DNA from: Solicola gregarius
Lineage (GTDB): Bacteria; Actinomycetota; Actinomycetes; Propionibacteriales; Nocardioidaceae
Direction of reading: 5' to 3'
Assembly: GCF_025790165.1 (NCBI RefSeq)
Contig: NZ_CP094970.1
Location: 1,612,001-1,676,000 of the forward strand
DNA length: 64,000 nucleotides
In this document: one piece after another, positions 29,215 through 38,290 of the stretch
Layout: every line of letters begins with the position of its first letter
How positions within the stretch are numbered: position 1 is the first letter of the stretch
Program-made: the position numbers and the translations under genes
Notes under the pieces: generated by a model
Told to the model about the DNA's origin: nothing
Database searches by the model: none
Seen by the model: only the letters and a program-made list of their open reading frames with translations

Positions 29215-30278
29215 ACATCCCCTCCGTCTCGCTACATGGTCTGACCAAGGACTTCGCCGGGGCCACCGTTGTCGACCATCTTGACCTCGACATCGCGAGC
29301 GGGGAGTTCTTCTCCCTGCTCGGGCCGTCGGGCTGCGGCAAGACCACCACGCTGCGGATGATCGCCGGTTTCAGCGATCCGACATCCGGCACCATCCTCG
29401 TCGGAGGCGAAGACGTCACCGGTACGCCACCGCACCTGCGCGACGTCAACACCGTCTTCCAGAGCTACGCACTCTTCGAGCATCTCGACGTCCGCGGCAA
29501 CGTCGGTTTCGGCCTGCGTCGCAAGGGCATCGACCGCCGCACCATCGATCAGCGCGTCTCCCGGATGCTCGAGCTGGTGGAGCTCGGCGACCGGGCCAAG
29601 GAGAAGCCGAGCCGGCTCTCCGGCGGCCAGCGCCAAAGGGTCGCGCTCGCCCGGGCGCTCATCAACGAGCCGAAGGTGCTGCTGCTCGATGAGCCGCTTG
29701 CCGCGCTCGACCTCAAGCTCCGCCATGCGATGCAGGCCGAGCTGAAAGCGATCCAGCGCGAGGTCGGCATCACCTTCCTCTTCGTCACCCACGACCAGGA
29801 CGAAGCGCTCAGCATGAGTGACCGGGTGGCGATCATGAACAACGGCGCCATCGAACAATGCGGCGCACCCGAAGACGTCTACGAGCGACCGGCTTCGGTT
29901 TTCGCAGCCGATTTCATCGGCACCAGCAACCTGATGACCGGAACGTGGTCCGCCAGCTGCGTGTCCGTCGCCGCGAGCGTCTCGATTCCCGTGCCCGGCC
30001 ACCACGGCCCAGCCGAGGGTGACACCGTCAGCCTAACCGTCCGCCCGGAGAAGATCTGGCTCAGCGAGCTCACCCCCGAGATGTTCCGGGTGCCCGGAAC
30101 GATCGTCGCCACCAGCTACCACGGCGCCACTACGCAGTACACCGTCTCGATCGCTCCGGGCCTCGATCTCACCGTCCTGGAGCAGAACCTCCCCCAGATG
30201 CGGGCCGAGGACCGATGGCACCCCGGCGACCGCGTCGAGACCGGCTGGCTGCCCGAGCACACGGTGGTGCTCAGGTGA
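29211..30278 (+). CDS. ABC transporter ATP-binding protein, PotA type
   Basis: A 355-residue ATPase. Walker A GPSGCGKTT is at residues 39-47, the signature LSGGQRQR near 136, Walker B LLLDEPL and the switch His in FVTHDQDEA follow, and a C-terminal TOBE-like regulatory domain is present. It energises import by the two permeases. GTG start overlapping the previous stop. Confidence 0.93.
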   Translation: MNIPSVSLHGLTKDFAGATVVDHLDLDIASGEFFSLLGPSGCGKTTTLRMIAGFSDPTSGTILVGGEDVTGTPPHLRDVNTVFQSYALFEHLDVRGNVGFGLRRKGIDRRTIDQRVSRMLELVELGDRAKEKPSRLSGGQRQRVALARALINEPKVLLLDEPLAALDLKLRHAMQAELKAIQREVGITFLFVTHDQDEALSMSDRVAIMNNGAIEQCGAPEDVYERPASVFAADFIGTSNLMTGTWSASCVSVAASVSIPVPGHHGPAEGDTVSLTVRPEKIWLSELTPEMFRVPGTIVATSYHGATTQYTVSIAPGLDLTVLEQNLPQMRAEDRWHPGDRVETGWLPEHTVVLR

Positions 30279-31588
30279 CTCGTGCGGACGCCGTCGTCGT
30301 GGGTGCCGGCCTGGCCGGACTGGCTGCGGCGCGAGACCTGGAGGCCGGTGGTGCGCAGGTCACCGTCGTCGAAGCGCGGCCCCGCGTCGGTGGACGGGTG
30401 GAGCAGGTCCAGGGCCCCGACGGCCGACGGATCCAGCTCGGTGGCGAGGTCGTAGGCAGTGCCCACACCAGTTATCTCGGACTGGTCGGCGAGCTCGGCC
30501 TTACCCTCACGTCGTCGTACGTCACGGAGCCCGGCGAGATCACTCGACAGATTCCCGGTTCGGTGGACATCGGGGAATGGCCGTCCTGGTGTACCCCGGC
30601 CGACCGGGAAGCTTCAGTGAAAGTGCAGGAAGCCCTCGCCAAGGTGCTGGCCTCGATCGACCCCGACGACCCCTGGTCGTGCCCGGACCTCGAGCGACTG
30701 GACCGGCTCAGCGTGGGCGACTGGCTACGTGAGGTCGGGGCGACACCAGGCGTCCTCCGGCTCTGGGAACTCTCCCATCTGAGCCTGTCCGACGGCTCGA
30801 TCGAGAGGCAGAGCCTGTTCGCCTACGCCCGCAAGACCGTGGTCGGCGGCACTACCGGCAGCTACGACGTCGAGCAGTGGGAGAACCTGCGGGTTGCCGA
30901 GGGCTCGGCCACCGTCGCGTTGAGAATGGCCGAAGGGCTGCGCGACGTACGTCTGGCAACGCCGGTGCGCCGGGTCCAGATCAAGCCGTCGGGCACCTTG
31001 GTCACGACTGAAGCGGGCGAGCAGCTGCACGCCGACGCCGTCGTCATCGCGGTGCCCTCGGGTCCGGCCCGCGACATCGACTTCGAGGGCGTCAGCCACG
31101 CCCGGCTGGCATCGCTGCGGCGGCAGCGACACGCGTGGGCGGCGAAGTTCGTGGCGGCGTACGACGAGCCGTTCTGGCGCACTCGGGGCCAGAACGCACT
31201 GTCCGAGTGCGAAGGCATCCTCGGCTCGACCTGGCCGCAGCAGCACGGCGTCATCTCGGCGCTGATCCCGCCCGAGCGGTACGCCGCTTTCGTGGCCGCC
31301 GAACCCGAGACCCGAACTCGCGAGGCACTGGCCCAGATCGCCGACCTGTACGGCTCGCAGGCAAGCACGCCATTGCAGACCTGGACCCGACTGTGGGGCA
31401 CCGACCCGTGGGCCCAGGGATACGTCACCAACTGGTGCCCGGGTGATGTCATGGCCGTGGGTCCCCTGCATGGCACCCACGAGCCGCCGCTCTACGTCTG
31501 CGGCTCCGACCAATGGGTTGCCGGTTACATGGAGGGCGCAGTCAGAACAGGTCGCGGCGCGGCCGCTGCCGCACTCGCAGGGAAGTAG
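30275..31588 (+). CDS. FAD-dependent amine oxidase (flavin monoamine oxidase family)
   Basis: A 437-residue flavoprotein. The dinucleotide-binding motif VVGAGLAGLAAARDLEAGG is at residues 8-26 with the GG doublet VEARPRVGGRVE after it, and the C-terminal FAD region is CGSDQWVAGYMEGAVRTGRGAA. It should oxidise a primary, secondary or tertiary amine to imine/aldehyde with H2O2. GTG start overlaps the transporter ATPase stop, so the enzyme is coupled to uptake. Polyamine and N-methyl-amine substrates are both possible. Confidence 0.88.
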   Translation: MTRADAVVVGAGLAGLAAARDLEAGGAQVTVVEARPRVGGRVEQVQGPDGRRIQLGGEVVGSAHTSYLGLVGELGLTLTSSYVTEPGEITRQIPGSVDIGEWPSWCTPADREASVKVQEALAKVLASIDPDDPWSCPDLERLDRLSVGDWLREVGATPGVLRLWELSHLSLSDGSIERQSLFAYARKTVVGGTTGSYDVEQWENLRVAEGSATVALRMAEGLRDVRLATPVRRVQIKPSGTLVTTEAGEQLHADAVVIAVPSGPARDIDFEGVSHARLASLRRQRHAWAAKFVAAYDEPFWRTRGQNALSECEGILGSTWPQQHGVISALIPPERYAAFVAAEPETRTREALAQIADLYGSQASTPLQTWTRLWGTDPWAQGYVTNWCPGDVMAVGPLHGTHEPPLYVCGSDQWVAGYMEGAVRTGRGAAAAALAGK

Positions 31589-31596
31589 GGGAGCGC

Positions 31597-32763
31597 ATGG
31601 AGTTCAGCCTGACCGACGAGCAGCGCAGCATCGTCGAGGTGACCCGCGCCTTTGTGGAACGCGAGCTCTATCCGTACGAGGAGGAGGTCGAGCACACCGG
31701 TGTGCTGCGCCCCGAGCTCGCCACCCAGATCCGCACCAAGGCGCTGGCCGCTGGCCTGTACGCCGCCAACATGCCCGAGGAGGTCGGCGGCGCCGGCCTC
31801 GACACGGTCACTTGGGTTCTCTACGAGAAGGAGCTCGGCCGGGCCAGCTACGCCCTGCAGTACACGGGCGTCGTACGGCCGTCGAACATCCTGCTGGCCG
31901 GCACCGAGGCGCAACGCGAGCGCTACCTCTACCCGTGCGTGCGCGGGGAGCGGGTCGACTGCCTCGCGATGACCGAGCCCGGCGCCGGCTCCGACATGCG
32001 CGCCATGCGCACCCGCGCCACCCGCGACGGCGGTGCTGGTGATCGGGGCTGGCGGATCAGCGGGACCAAACACTTCATCAGCCACGCCGACGAGGCCGAC
32101 TTCGTGATCCTGGTGGCAGTCACGGGCGCGGACGACGCGGGTCGCCCGACGATGTCGACCTTCCTGGTCGATCTCGACACCCCCGGTCTGAGCGTCCGGC
32201 CCGGATACCGCAACGTCTCCCACCGCGGTTACACGAACTCGATCCTCGACTTCGACGATGTCCGGGTCGGCGAGGAGGCACTGTTGGGCGAGCAGGACAA
32301 GGGATTCGAGCTGGCCGGCACCTGGCTCGGTTCGACCCGGCTCCAGGTAGCCGCATCCTGCCTTGGCCGCGCCGAGCGCGCGCTGGAGCTCTCGCTCGAG
32401 CAAGCAGCGACCCGTGAGCAGTTCGGGCAACCGATCGGCCGGTTTCAAGGGGTCGGCTTCAAGCTCGCCGACATGGCGACCGAGATGCGCGCCGCCGAGC
32501 TGATGACCCTGCACGCGGCATGGAGGTACGACCAGGGCATCGCCACCGACGCCGACATCGCAATGGCCAAGCTGAAGGCGACCGAGATGCTCTCGATGGT
32601 CTCCGACGAGGCAATCCAGATCCACGGCGGCATGGGCCTCATGGACGAGCTACCCCTGGAGCGGATCTGGCGAGATGCGCGGATCGAGCGAATCTGGGAC
32701 GGCACCTCGGAGATCCAACGCCACATCATCAGCCGGTCGCTGCTGCGGCCGCTGGGAGCCTGA
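31597..32763 (+). CDS. Acyl-CoA dehydrogenase
   Basis: A 388-residue FAD enzyme of the standard acyl-CoA dehydrogenase fold. The signature CLAMTEPGAGSDM is near residue 126, and WDGTSEIQRHIISRSLLR at the C-terminus contains the FAD-contact region. The catalytic Glu is plausibly in the block near IHGGMGLMDELPLERIWRDARIERI. In context it would introduce or reduce a double bond in a CoA-activated, amine-bearing acid, as CaiA does with crotonobetainyl-CoA, although the N-terminal sequence is not especially CaiA-like. ATG with GGGGAG upstream. Confidence 0.9.
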   Translation: MEFSLTDEQRSIVEVTRAFVERELYPYEEEVEHTGVLRPELATQIRTKALAAGLYAANMPEEVGGAGLDTVTWVLYEKELGRASYALQYTGVVRPSNILLAGTEAQRERYLYPCVRGERVDCLAMTEPGAGSDMRAMRTRATRDGGAGDRGWRISGTKHFISHADEADFVILVAVTGADDAGRPTMSTFLVDLDTPGLSVRPGYRNVSHRGYTNSILDFDDVRVGEEALLGEQDKGFELAGTWLGSTRLQVAASCLGRAERALELSLEQAATREQFGQPIGRFQGVGFKLADMATEMRAAELMTLHAAWRYDQGIATDADIAMAKLKATEMLSMVSDEAIQIHGGMGLMDELPLERIWRDARIERIWDGTSEIQRHIISRSLLRPLGA

Positions 32764-32774
32764 CAGGAGTGACC

Positions 32775-33560
32775 ATGAACGACACGGTGCGAGCCCACGT
32801 CGAGGACGGCGTCCTCGAGGTCACCCTCGATCGGCCGAAGGCCAACGCCATCGACCTCGCGACCAGCCAGGAGCTCGGAGAGGTCTTCGCCTCGTTCCGC
32901 GACGACCCCGACCAACGAGTCGCGATCGTGCGCACCGAGGGCGACAAGTTCTTCTGCGCCGGTTGGGACCTCAAGGCCGCGGCCGACGGGGCGGCCGTCC
33001 AGGGGGCGTACGGCGTCGGCGGCTTCGGCGGGCTCCAGGAACTCCCCGATCTCAACAAGCCGGTCATCGCCGCCGTCCACGGCCTGGCGATGGGCGGCGG
33101 CTTCGAGCTGGCCCTCTCCTGCGACCTGATCTACGCCTCGGAGACCACCCAATTCGGGCTTCCGGAGATCAACGCAGGCACTCTCGCCGACGCCGCGACG
33201 ATCAAACTACCGAAGCGGATGCCGTACCACATCGCGATGGAACTCCTCCTGACCGGACGCTGGATGCCCGCGTCGGAGGCCGCCCGTTGGGGCGTCGTCA
33301 ACCAGGTGCTGCCCGACGAGCCCGCGGTTCGGAGCCGCGCCTGGGAAACCGCACGCCTGTTGGCCGCCGGCCCACTGCTCGTCTTCGCCGCGATCAAGGA
33401 GACCGCCCGGGTGGCGGAATCGCTGCGGTTCCAGGAGGCCATCGACCTGGTCACCTCGAGCACCCTGCCGACAGTGGCGACCCTCTACGACTCCGAGGAC
33501 GGCGTCGAGGGCTTCAAGGCCTTCACCGAGAAGCGCAAACCTGTCTGGAAGGGCCGCTGA
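32775..33560 (+). CDS. Enoyl-CoA hydratase/isomerase, CaiD-like
   Basis: A 261-residue crotonase. FFCAGWDLKAAA near residue 57, KPVIAAVHGLAMGGGFELAL near residue 96 (oxyanion hole) and the C-terminus FTEKRKPVWKGR closely resemble E. coli CaiD as I remember it, which hydrates crotonobetainyl-CoA to carnitinyl-CoA. The ATG at CAGGAG-spaced distance is used. It closes the transporter operon and is the best single clue that the substrate may be carnitine- or butyrobetaine-like. Specificity within crotonases is hard to read, so this stays a hypothesis. Confidence 0.88.
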   Translation: MNDTVRAHVEDGVLEVTLDRPKANAIDLATSQELGEVFASFRDDPDQRVAIVRTEGDKFFCAGWDLKAAADGAAVQGAYGVGGFGGLQELPDLNKPVIAAVHGLAMGGGFELALSCDLIYASETTQFGLPEINAGTLADAATIKLPKRMPYHIAMELLLTGRWMPASEAARWGVVNQVLPDEPAVRSRAWETARLLAAGPLLVFAAIKETARVAESLRFQEAIDLVTSSTLPTVATLYDSEDGVEGFKAFTEKRKPVWKGR

Positions 33561-33826
33561 CCACCCGAACGCGAGACAGAAACGCTGCTTCGAACTGCAA
33601 CCCTATGATGCCTCGAGCACGATCGATGACGGGTATTGCGACCCGGTCGATCCAGAAGCACGCGTCAGCTCGACTACGCTGCTCGTGTCCCGCCAGGGGT
33701 ACTGGCCGCGCTTGCGGGCCGATCTCGATGCGTTTCGGGGTCGCCGCTCGTTCCTGCGACACCGCTACATTTCCTTCGCGTACGACCTCTGGTCTCCGCA
33801 CGAACGGGCACTGGCCGGTCGGCGCC
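33561..33826. other. Intergenic stretch at the right border of the catabolic island
   Basis: Between the convergent CaiD-like and EcfS genes. One plus-strand frame reads through as a plausible but unrecognised protein piece (for example WPRLRADLDAFRGRRSFLRHRY and YDLWSPHERALAGRR) with no proper start or end, which could be a decayed gene. No clear terminator hairpin was found. Confidence 0.4.
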
Positions 33827-34672
33827 TCACACCTTGCCTGCGGATGGAGCGCCCGCGGGGTCGAAGGTCACCGCCGCCGCGAACGAGGCGCGGCGGGACG
33901 CGCGCCGTAGAACTGCGAGCACGGTCGGCCCGAACACCAGGATCGCTACGGTGTTGGCGATTGCGCGGCCGGTGTCCCAGCCGAACGTCGACGTGAGCAC
34001 GGTGTACGTGGCGAAGCGATGGAGGTTCTCGAGCACGGGGTCACCGGGGACGTACGAGACGCCGCCGTCGGCGCCGGGGACGTCGATGCCGACCGCGAAC
34101 GGCCAGAACCACAGGTTCATCAAGAAGCCGAAGGCGTACGCGACGATGATGCCGTACGCGACCAGCATCGCGATCTCCCACTTGCCCGTGACACGTCGCG
34201 GCAACAGGCCGGCGCCCATGCCGATCCACGCGGAGCACATCATCTGGAACGGCAGCCACGGTCCCACGCCGCCGGTCAACAAGGCGGAGGCGAACATCGA
34301 GGCGCACCCGAGAACGAACCCGAAGCCGGCTCCGTAGACCCGTCCGGCCAACACCAGCAGGAAGAACACGGTCTCGATACCGGCGACGCCCGCACCGAGC
34401 GGGCGTAGCGCGGCGTCGACCGCGGCGAGTACACCGAGGATCGCGAGCGCCTTGGCGTCCATGCCGCCCTCGGACAGCTCGGCGAGCACGACGGCGATCA
34501 CCACCGGCAGGATGAGGATGAAGATGAACGGCGCGTCCACCGTGTGCTGACCGTTGGACGAGTCGACGCGTACGAGCAGCGGCCAGACGAACATCGCCAG
34601 GCCGGCGAGTGAGGCGACCGCAAGCGTCAGCGCGGAACGCGGCCCGATGCGTACGACACGCGCGTCACTCAT
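33827..34672 (-). CDS. ECF transporter S component (substrate-binding membrane subunit), predicted cobalamin type
   Basis: A 281-residue integral membrane protein with about six hydrophobic segments (for example FIFILILPVVIAVVLAEL, IETVFFLLVLAGRVYGAGFGFVLG, EIAMLVAYGIIVAYAFGFLMN). It is the last gene of the operon with EcfT and fused EcfAA, overlapping EcfAA by 8 bases, so it is the dedicated S component. Substrate specificity is inferred from the cobalamin riboswitch heading the same operon. A longer reading starting 10 codons earlier lies within the upstream gene and is less likely. Confidence 0.85.
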   Translation of the reverse strand: MSDARVVRIGPRSALTLAVASLAGLAMFVWPLLVRVDSSNGQHTVDAPFIFILILPVVIAVVLAELSEGGMDAKALAILGVLAAVDAALRPLGAGVAGIETVFFLLVLAGRVYGAGFGFVLGCASMFASALLTGGVGPWLPFQMMCSAWIGMGAGLLPRRVTGKWEIAMLVAYGIIVAYAFGFLMNLWFWPFAVGIDVPGADGGVSYVPGDPVLENLHRFATYTVLTSTFGWDTGRAIANTVAILVFGPTVLAVLRRASRRASFAAAVTFDPAGAPSAGKV

Positions 34673-36284
34673 CGTCGCTCCCGAGTGCAGCCGCAACGTC
34701 ATCCACCGTCAACCACTGCGATCCGAGCACCTTCGACACCTGCGGCGCGAAGGCGGGCGAGGCCGCGAGTACGTCAACGGCAGGGCCATCCGAGACCACC
34801 TCACCGTCGGCGAGTACGACGGCCCGATCGGCGACAGCGGCGACGAACTCGACGTCATGGGTCGCCACCACGATCGAGCCACCCTGGCGAGCGAGCGAGC
34901 GTACGACGGCGGCGAACTCGCGCTTAGCCGTGTAGTCGAGCCCGCGGGTCGGCTCGTCGAGCAGCATCACCTCGGGAGCGGCCGTCAGCTGGATGGCGAG
35001 GACGAGTGCCAGCCGCTGTCCCTCGGACAGGTCGCGCGGGTGCGTCGCGTCGTCGATGCCCGGCGACAACCGCTCGAGCAGTGCGCGGCACGTACCCACG
35101 TCGGCGTCCGACTCGTGGTCGCCGGTCGCACACTCCTCGCCGACGGACTCGAGGTACAGCAGGTCGCTTGCCGTCTGCGGTACGAGGCCGACGAGCCGGC
35201 GCGCGCCCGCGGCCGTCAGCGACGACGGATCACGCACACCGTCCGGCGTCTCGACGTCGACCGACCCCCCGGAGCGCTGTCCCGCGCCCTGCAACGCCCA
35301 CAGCAGCGACGACTTTCCCGAACCGTTGCGCCCCATCAACGCCGTGACCTCACCGGCCCGCAGGTCGACGTCGGCGCCGCGTACGGCGAGTTTCGACCCG
35401 TATCGCACCACGACCGCCTTCGCGCGCAGGCGTACGTCGCCGGACGACTCCGCCGACCGGTGGCCGGGCTGCCCGGCCAGGTCGTCTCGCAACGTACGCG
35501 CCGCCCGCCGTGCATCGCGTACCGACAGCGGCAACGGATCCCACCCGGCGAGCCTCCCCAGCGCTACGACCGGAGGCGCAACCGGGATGTCGCGCAGCAG
35601 CGTTCGCGGCTCGTCACACGTCACGCTGCCGTCACCCGCGACGTACGCGAGCCGGTCGGCGAACGGCACGACGCGCTCCATCCGGTGCTCGGCGAGCACG
35701 ACCGTTGTGCCGAGGTCGTGCACCAACCGGGCAAGCGTCGCGAGGACCTCCTCGGCGGCGGTCGGATCGAGCGCGGAGGTCGGCTCGTCGAGCACCAGCA
35801 CCCGCGGATGCGCGGTCAACACCGACCCGATCGCGAGCCGCTGCTGCTGGCCACCCGACAACGTACGCAGCGCACGACGCCGCAGCTCCGCGATGCCCAG
35901 CAGGTCGAGGGTCTCCTCGACGCGTCGGCGCATCACCTGCGGGGCGATGCCGAGCTGCTCCATGCCGTACGCGAGCTCCTCCTCGACCGTGTCGGTGACG
36001 AAGCCGGCAAGCGGATCCTGCCCGACCACACCGACGAGATGCGCGAGCTCGCGCGGCGGATGCGACTGCGTGGACAGGTCACCGACGGTGACGGTGCCCT
36101 CGAGGTGCCCGCCCGTGAAGTGCGGTACGAGGCCGTTCAGCGTGCCGAGCAGTGTCGACTTGCCCGCGCCCGTATGCCCTACGACGAGCACCAGCTCGGA
36201 CTCCTCGATGTGCAGGTCGACCTCCCGCAACGTCGGCGCAGCCGCTCCGTCGTACGTGAACGTCACGCGTTCGAGGTCGATCAT
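34665..36284 (-). CDS. ECF transporter ATPase, two fused ATP-binding domains (EcfA-EcfA')
   Basis: A 539-residue fusion of two ABC ATPases. First domain: Walker A GHTGAGKST (residues 36-44), signature LSGGQQQRL, Walker B VLVLDEPTSALD. Second domain: Walker A GRNGSGKSS near the middle, signature LSEGQRLAL, Walker B VMLLDEPTRGLD and switch His in VATHDVEF. The pair would drive tilting of the S component via EcfT. Start MIDLERVTFTY is chosen at the ATGA overlap with ecfT. Confidence 0.95.
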   Translation of the reverse strand: MIDLERVTFTYDGAAAPTLREVDLHIEESELVLVVGHTGAGKSTLLGTLNGLVPHFTGGHLEGTVTVGDLSTQSHPPRELAHLVGVVGQDPLAGFVTDTVEEELAYGMEQLGIAPQVMRRRVEETLDLLGIAELRRRALRTLSGGQQQRLAIGSVLTAHPRVLVLDEPTSALDPTAAEEVLATLARLVHDLGTTVVLAEHRMERVVPFADRLAYVAGDGSVTCDEPRTLLRDIPVAPPVVALGRLAGWDPLPLSVRDARRAARTLRDDLAGQPGHRSAESSGDVRLRAKAVVVRYGSKLAVRGADVDLRAGEVTALMGRNGSGKSSLLWALQGAGQRSGGSVDVETPDGVRDPSSLTAAGARRLVGLVPQTASDLLYLESVGEECATGDHESDADVGTCRALLERLSPGIDDATHPRDLSEGQRLALVLAIQLTAAPEVMLLDEPTRGLDYTAKREFAAVVRSLARQGGSIVVATHDVEFVAAVADRAVVLADGEVVSDGPAVDVLAASPAFAPQVSKVLGSQWLTVDDVAAALGSDDE

Positions 36285-37411
36285 GTCGGCACCGATTCCG
36301 CGACGAGTGGCGCCGGCGCCGCATCGCTCTCGGCGTACGGCAACGCCGGCGGCGGGGTCAGCCATGCCGGCAGCAACCCGATCAGGACGACACACAGAGG
36401 TGCCCAGTCGAGCGTCGGCCATCCATCGGGCTGCACGTTCATGCCCATCGGGTCCGCCGATGCGGTCAACCAGAACCCGACCGCGACCGCAATGCCCGAG
36501 GCCCCGGTGACGAGCTCGGCGGACCGCCACCGGTCCGGGCGATATCTGGTACGCCGTGCGCCACGCCCCGCCAACGTCATCCCGCCGATCGCCGATCCGC
36601 ACCCGACGGCCAGCGCCACGAACGCGACACCACGCGACATGGTGAGGTCCTGCGACGCGTACGCGCCGACACAGATGCCCGCGAGCCCTCCGATCAGCAG
36701 CGTTCCGCTCACGACCCGCTGACGCGCGTCTGCAGTGCCCGCCCGCCCATAGCCGCGCGAGTCCATCGCCGCCGCGAGGCGCAACGACCGGTCGAGTGCG
36801 TCCTCGAGCACCGGCACGGCCACCGTGCGCACCAGGTCGAATCGTCGGGTCGCACGGCCGCGCAGCCGGCGCGCACGACGCACGCGTACGACACTCTCGG
36901 CGAGCTGCGGGAACACCGACAAGGCCACCACGACGGCGGTGCCCACCTCGTACAGTGCGGGCGGCATCGCCTTCAACAGGCGCTTCGGGTTCGCGAGCGC
37001 GTTCGCGGCGCCCAGACAGATGATCATCGCCGCAAGGCGCATACCGTCGTACAGTCCGCCGAGCACCGCCTCCAGCGATACATCACCGAGGAGCTGGACG
37101 CCCGCAGCCCAACCCGGCAAGGGGATCTCGGGCAGCTCGAGCAGTACGGTGTCGCCCTCGGCCCCGCCGAAGATGATCCGGAACACCACCCTCATCACGA
37201 CGATGAGCAGGCCCAGGTAGAGGTACATCCGGAACGCAAGCGCCCAGGGCGCTTCCGATCGGCGGGCCACCACGACATACGACACGACGGCGATGATCGT
37301 CGCGAGCAGCCAGGGGTTCGTCGTACGACTCGCCGCCACCGCGAGGCCGATCGCCCAGAGCCACCAGGCACCGGGATGCAGGTCACGGGGTACGAAGTAG
37401 GCGGCGGGCAC
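36281..37411 (-). CDS. ECF transporter transmembrane component EcfT
   Basis: A 376-residue membrane protein with the two cytoplasmic coupling motifs of EcfT: the Ala-Arg type motif in RVRRARRLRGRATR and AMDSRGYGRAG (near residues 180 and 218). Extra hydrophobic segments at the C-terminus make it longer than typical EcfT (about 265), possibly a fused accessory domain. GTG start, 9 bases after the stop of the anchored beta-domain gene. Confidence 0.92.
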   Translation of the reverse strand: MPAAYFVPRDLHPGAWWLWAIGLAVAASRTTNPWLLATIIAVVSYVVVARRSEAPWALAFRMYLYLGLLIVVMRVVFRIIFGGAEGDTVLLELPEIPLPGWAAGVQLLGDVSLEAVLGGLYDGMRLAAMIICLGAANALANPKRLLKAMPPALYEVGTAVVVALSVFPQLAESVVRVRRARRLRGRATRRFDLVRTVAVPVLEDALDRSLRLAAAMDSRGYGRAGTADARQRVVSGTLLIGGLAGICVGAYASQDLTMSRGVAFVALAVGCGSAIGGMTLAGRGARRTRYRPDRWRSAELVTGASGIAVAVGFWLTASADPMGMNVQPDGWPTLDWAPLCVVLIGLLPAWLTPPPALPYAESDAAPAPLVAESVPT

Positions 37412-37420
37412 GGCAGGTCC

Positions 37421-38290
37421 TCAGCCGTTACGTCGCGTACGACGGCGCACCGCCGTCGCGGCGATCAGCACGCCGAGCACCCCGATGACCCCTGCCGCGG
37501 CCCAGGGCGCGCCCGACGACGACTCATCGGCGGCCGCGGAGACGTCGGCGGTGTTCTCGCCACCGGTCCACTCGACCCCGTCCTGGCTGCCTGCTGTGGG
37601 CGCGGGTCCCGTGTCGCGCTTCTTCGGCATCGGCAGTCCCTCGTCAGAACCGCCGTTGCCCTGGTCGCCGGCGTCGTGGCTCGGCCCCGGACCATTCCCC
37701 TTGTCGCGGCCGTCGGTCGTCGGCTCGTCGTCCGGCAGGTCGGCGCCGGAGTCGTCCGACTCCGGGCGTACTGGGGCGATGCGGGGTGCGCTCGGCGACG
37801 AGCGCGACTCGTTCATCGAGAACGACCAGCCCTCGAACCCGCCGTTGACCGCATCGCGATTCTTCAACCCCCATTGACTGTACGACCAGTCGCCACCGTT
37901 GTCGGCGCCCCAGTAGCTCCAGTACGCGGACGCGGGCGGCATGTCGACACATGCCTCCTGGTAGCCGTCGTTGCCGTCGACGGCGAGCCCTTCGTCTGCC
38001 GCCGGACGGCCCTCGATCCGGCACACCGCACCATCGCCGAATCGGGTGGTGCCGGAGATCTCGAACCCGGCAGCCTCGAGCGCCTCGAGACCATCGCGCT
38101 GTTGTGAACCGGGCGCGCAACGCACGATCACGTCGCCTCCCAGGGCGCCCATGTCGACGACCACCGTCACGCCGTTGTCGTCCGGACAGAATCCCGGCGC
38201 GCCCTGCGAGTCGTCGATCGCCGAGGCAGGAGCCACCGGCGCGAGAACGACCGCCACCGTTGCGGCCACGGCCAGCGCTGCACGTCTCAT
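37421..38290 (-). CDS. Membrane-anchored transcobalamin-like beta-domain protein
   Basis: A 289-residue exported protein. The signal peptide is residues 1-24 (APVAPASA). The domain at about 40-155 has the pattern GVTVVVD...VRCAPG...G.EALEAAGFEISG...VCRIEGRPA...C...P...AYWSYWGADNGGDW.....G......GGFEGWSF. It is clearly homologous to the C-terminal domain of the first protein of the operon. Its shape (Trp/Tyr-rich strand pairs, final E-G-W-x-F) resembles the DUF4430/transcobalamin C-terminal domain. An acidic, Pro/Asp/Gly linker leads to a membrane segment near residues 261-281 and a basic tail. ATG overlaps the upstream stop. Confidence 0.82.
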   Translation of the reverse strand: MRRAALAVAATVAVVLAPVAPASAIDDSQGAPGFCPDDNGVTVVVDMGALGGDVIVRCAPGSQQRDGLEALEAAGFEISGTTRFGDGAVCRIEGRPAADEGLAVDGNDGYQEACVDMPPASAYWSYWGADNGGDWSYSQWGLKNRDAVNGGFEGWSFSMNESRSSPSAPRIAPVRPESDDSGADLPDDEPTTDGRDKGNGPGPSHDAGDQGNGGSDEGLPMPKKRDTGPAPTAGSQDGVEWTGGENTADVSAAADESSSGAPWAAAGVIGVLGVLIAATAVRRRTRRNG

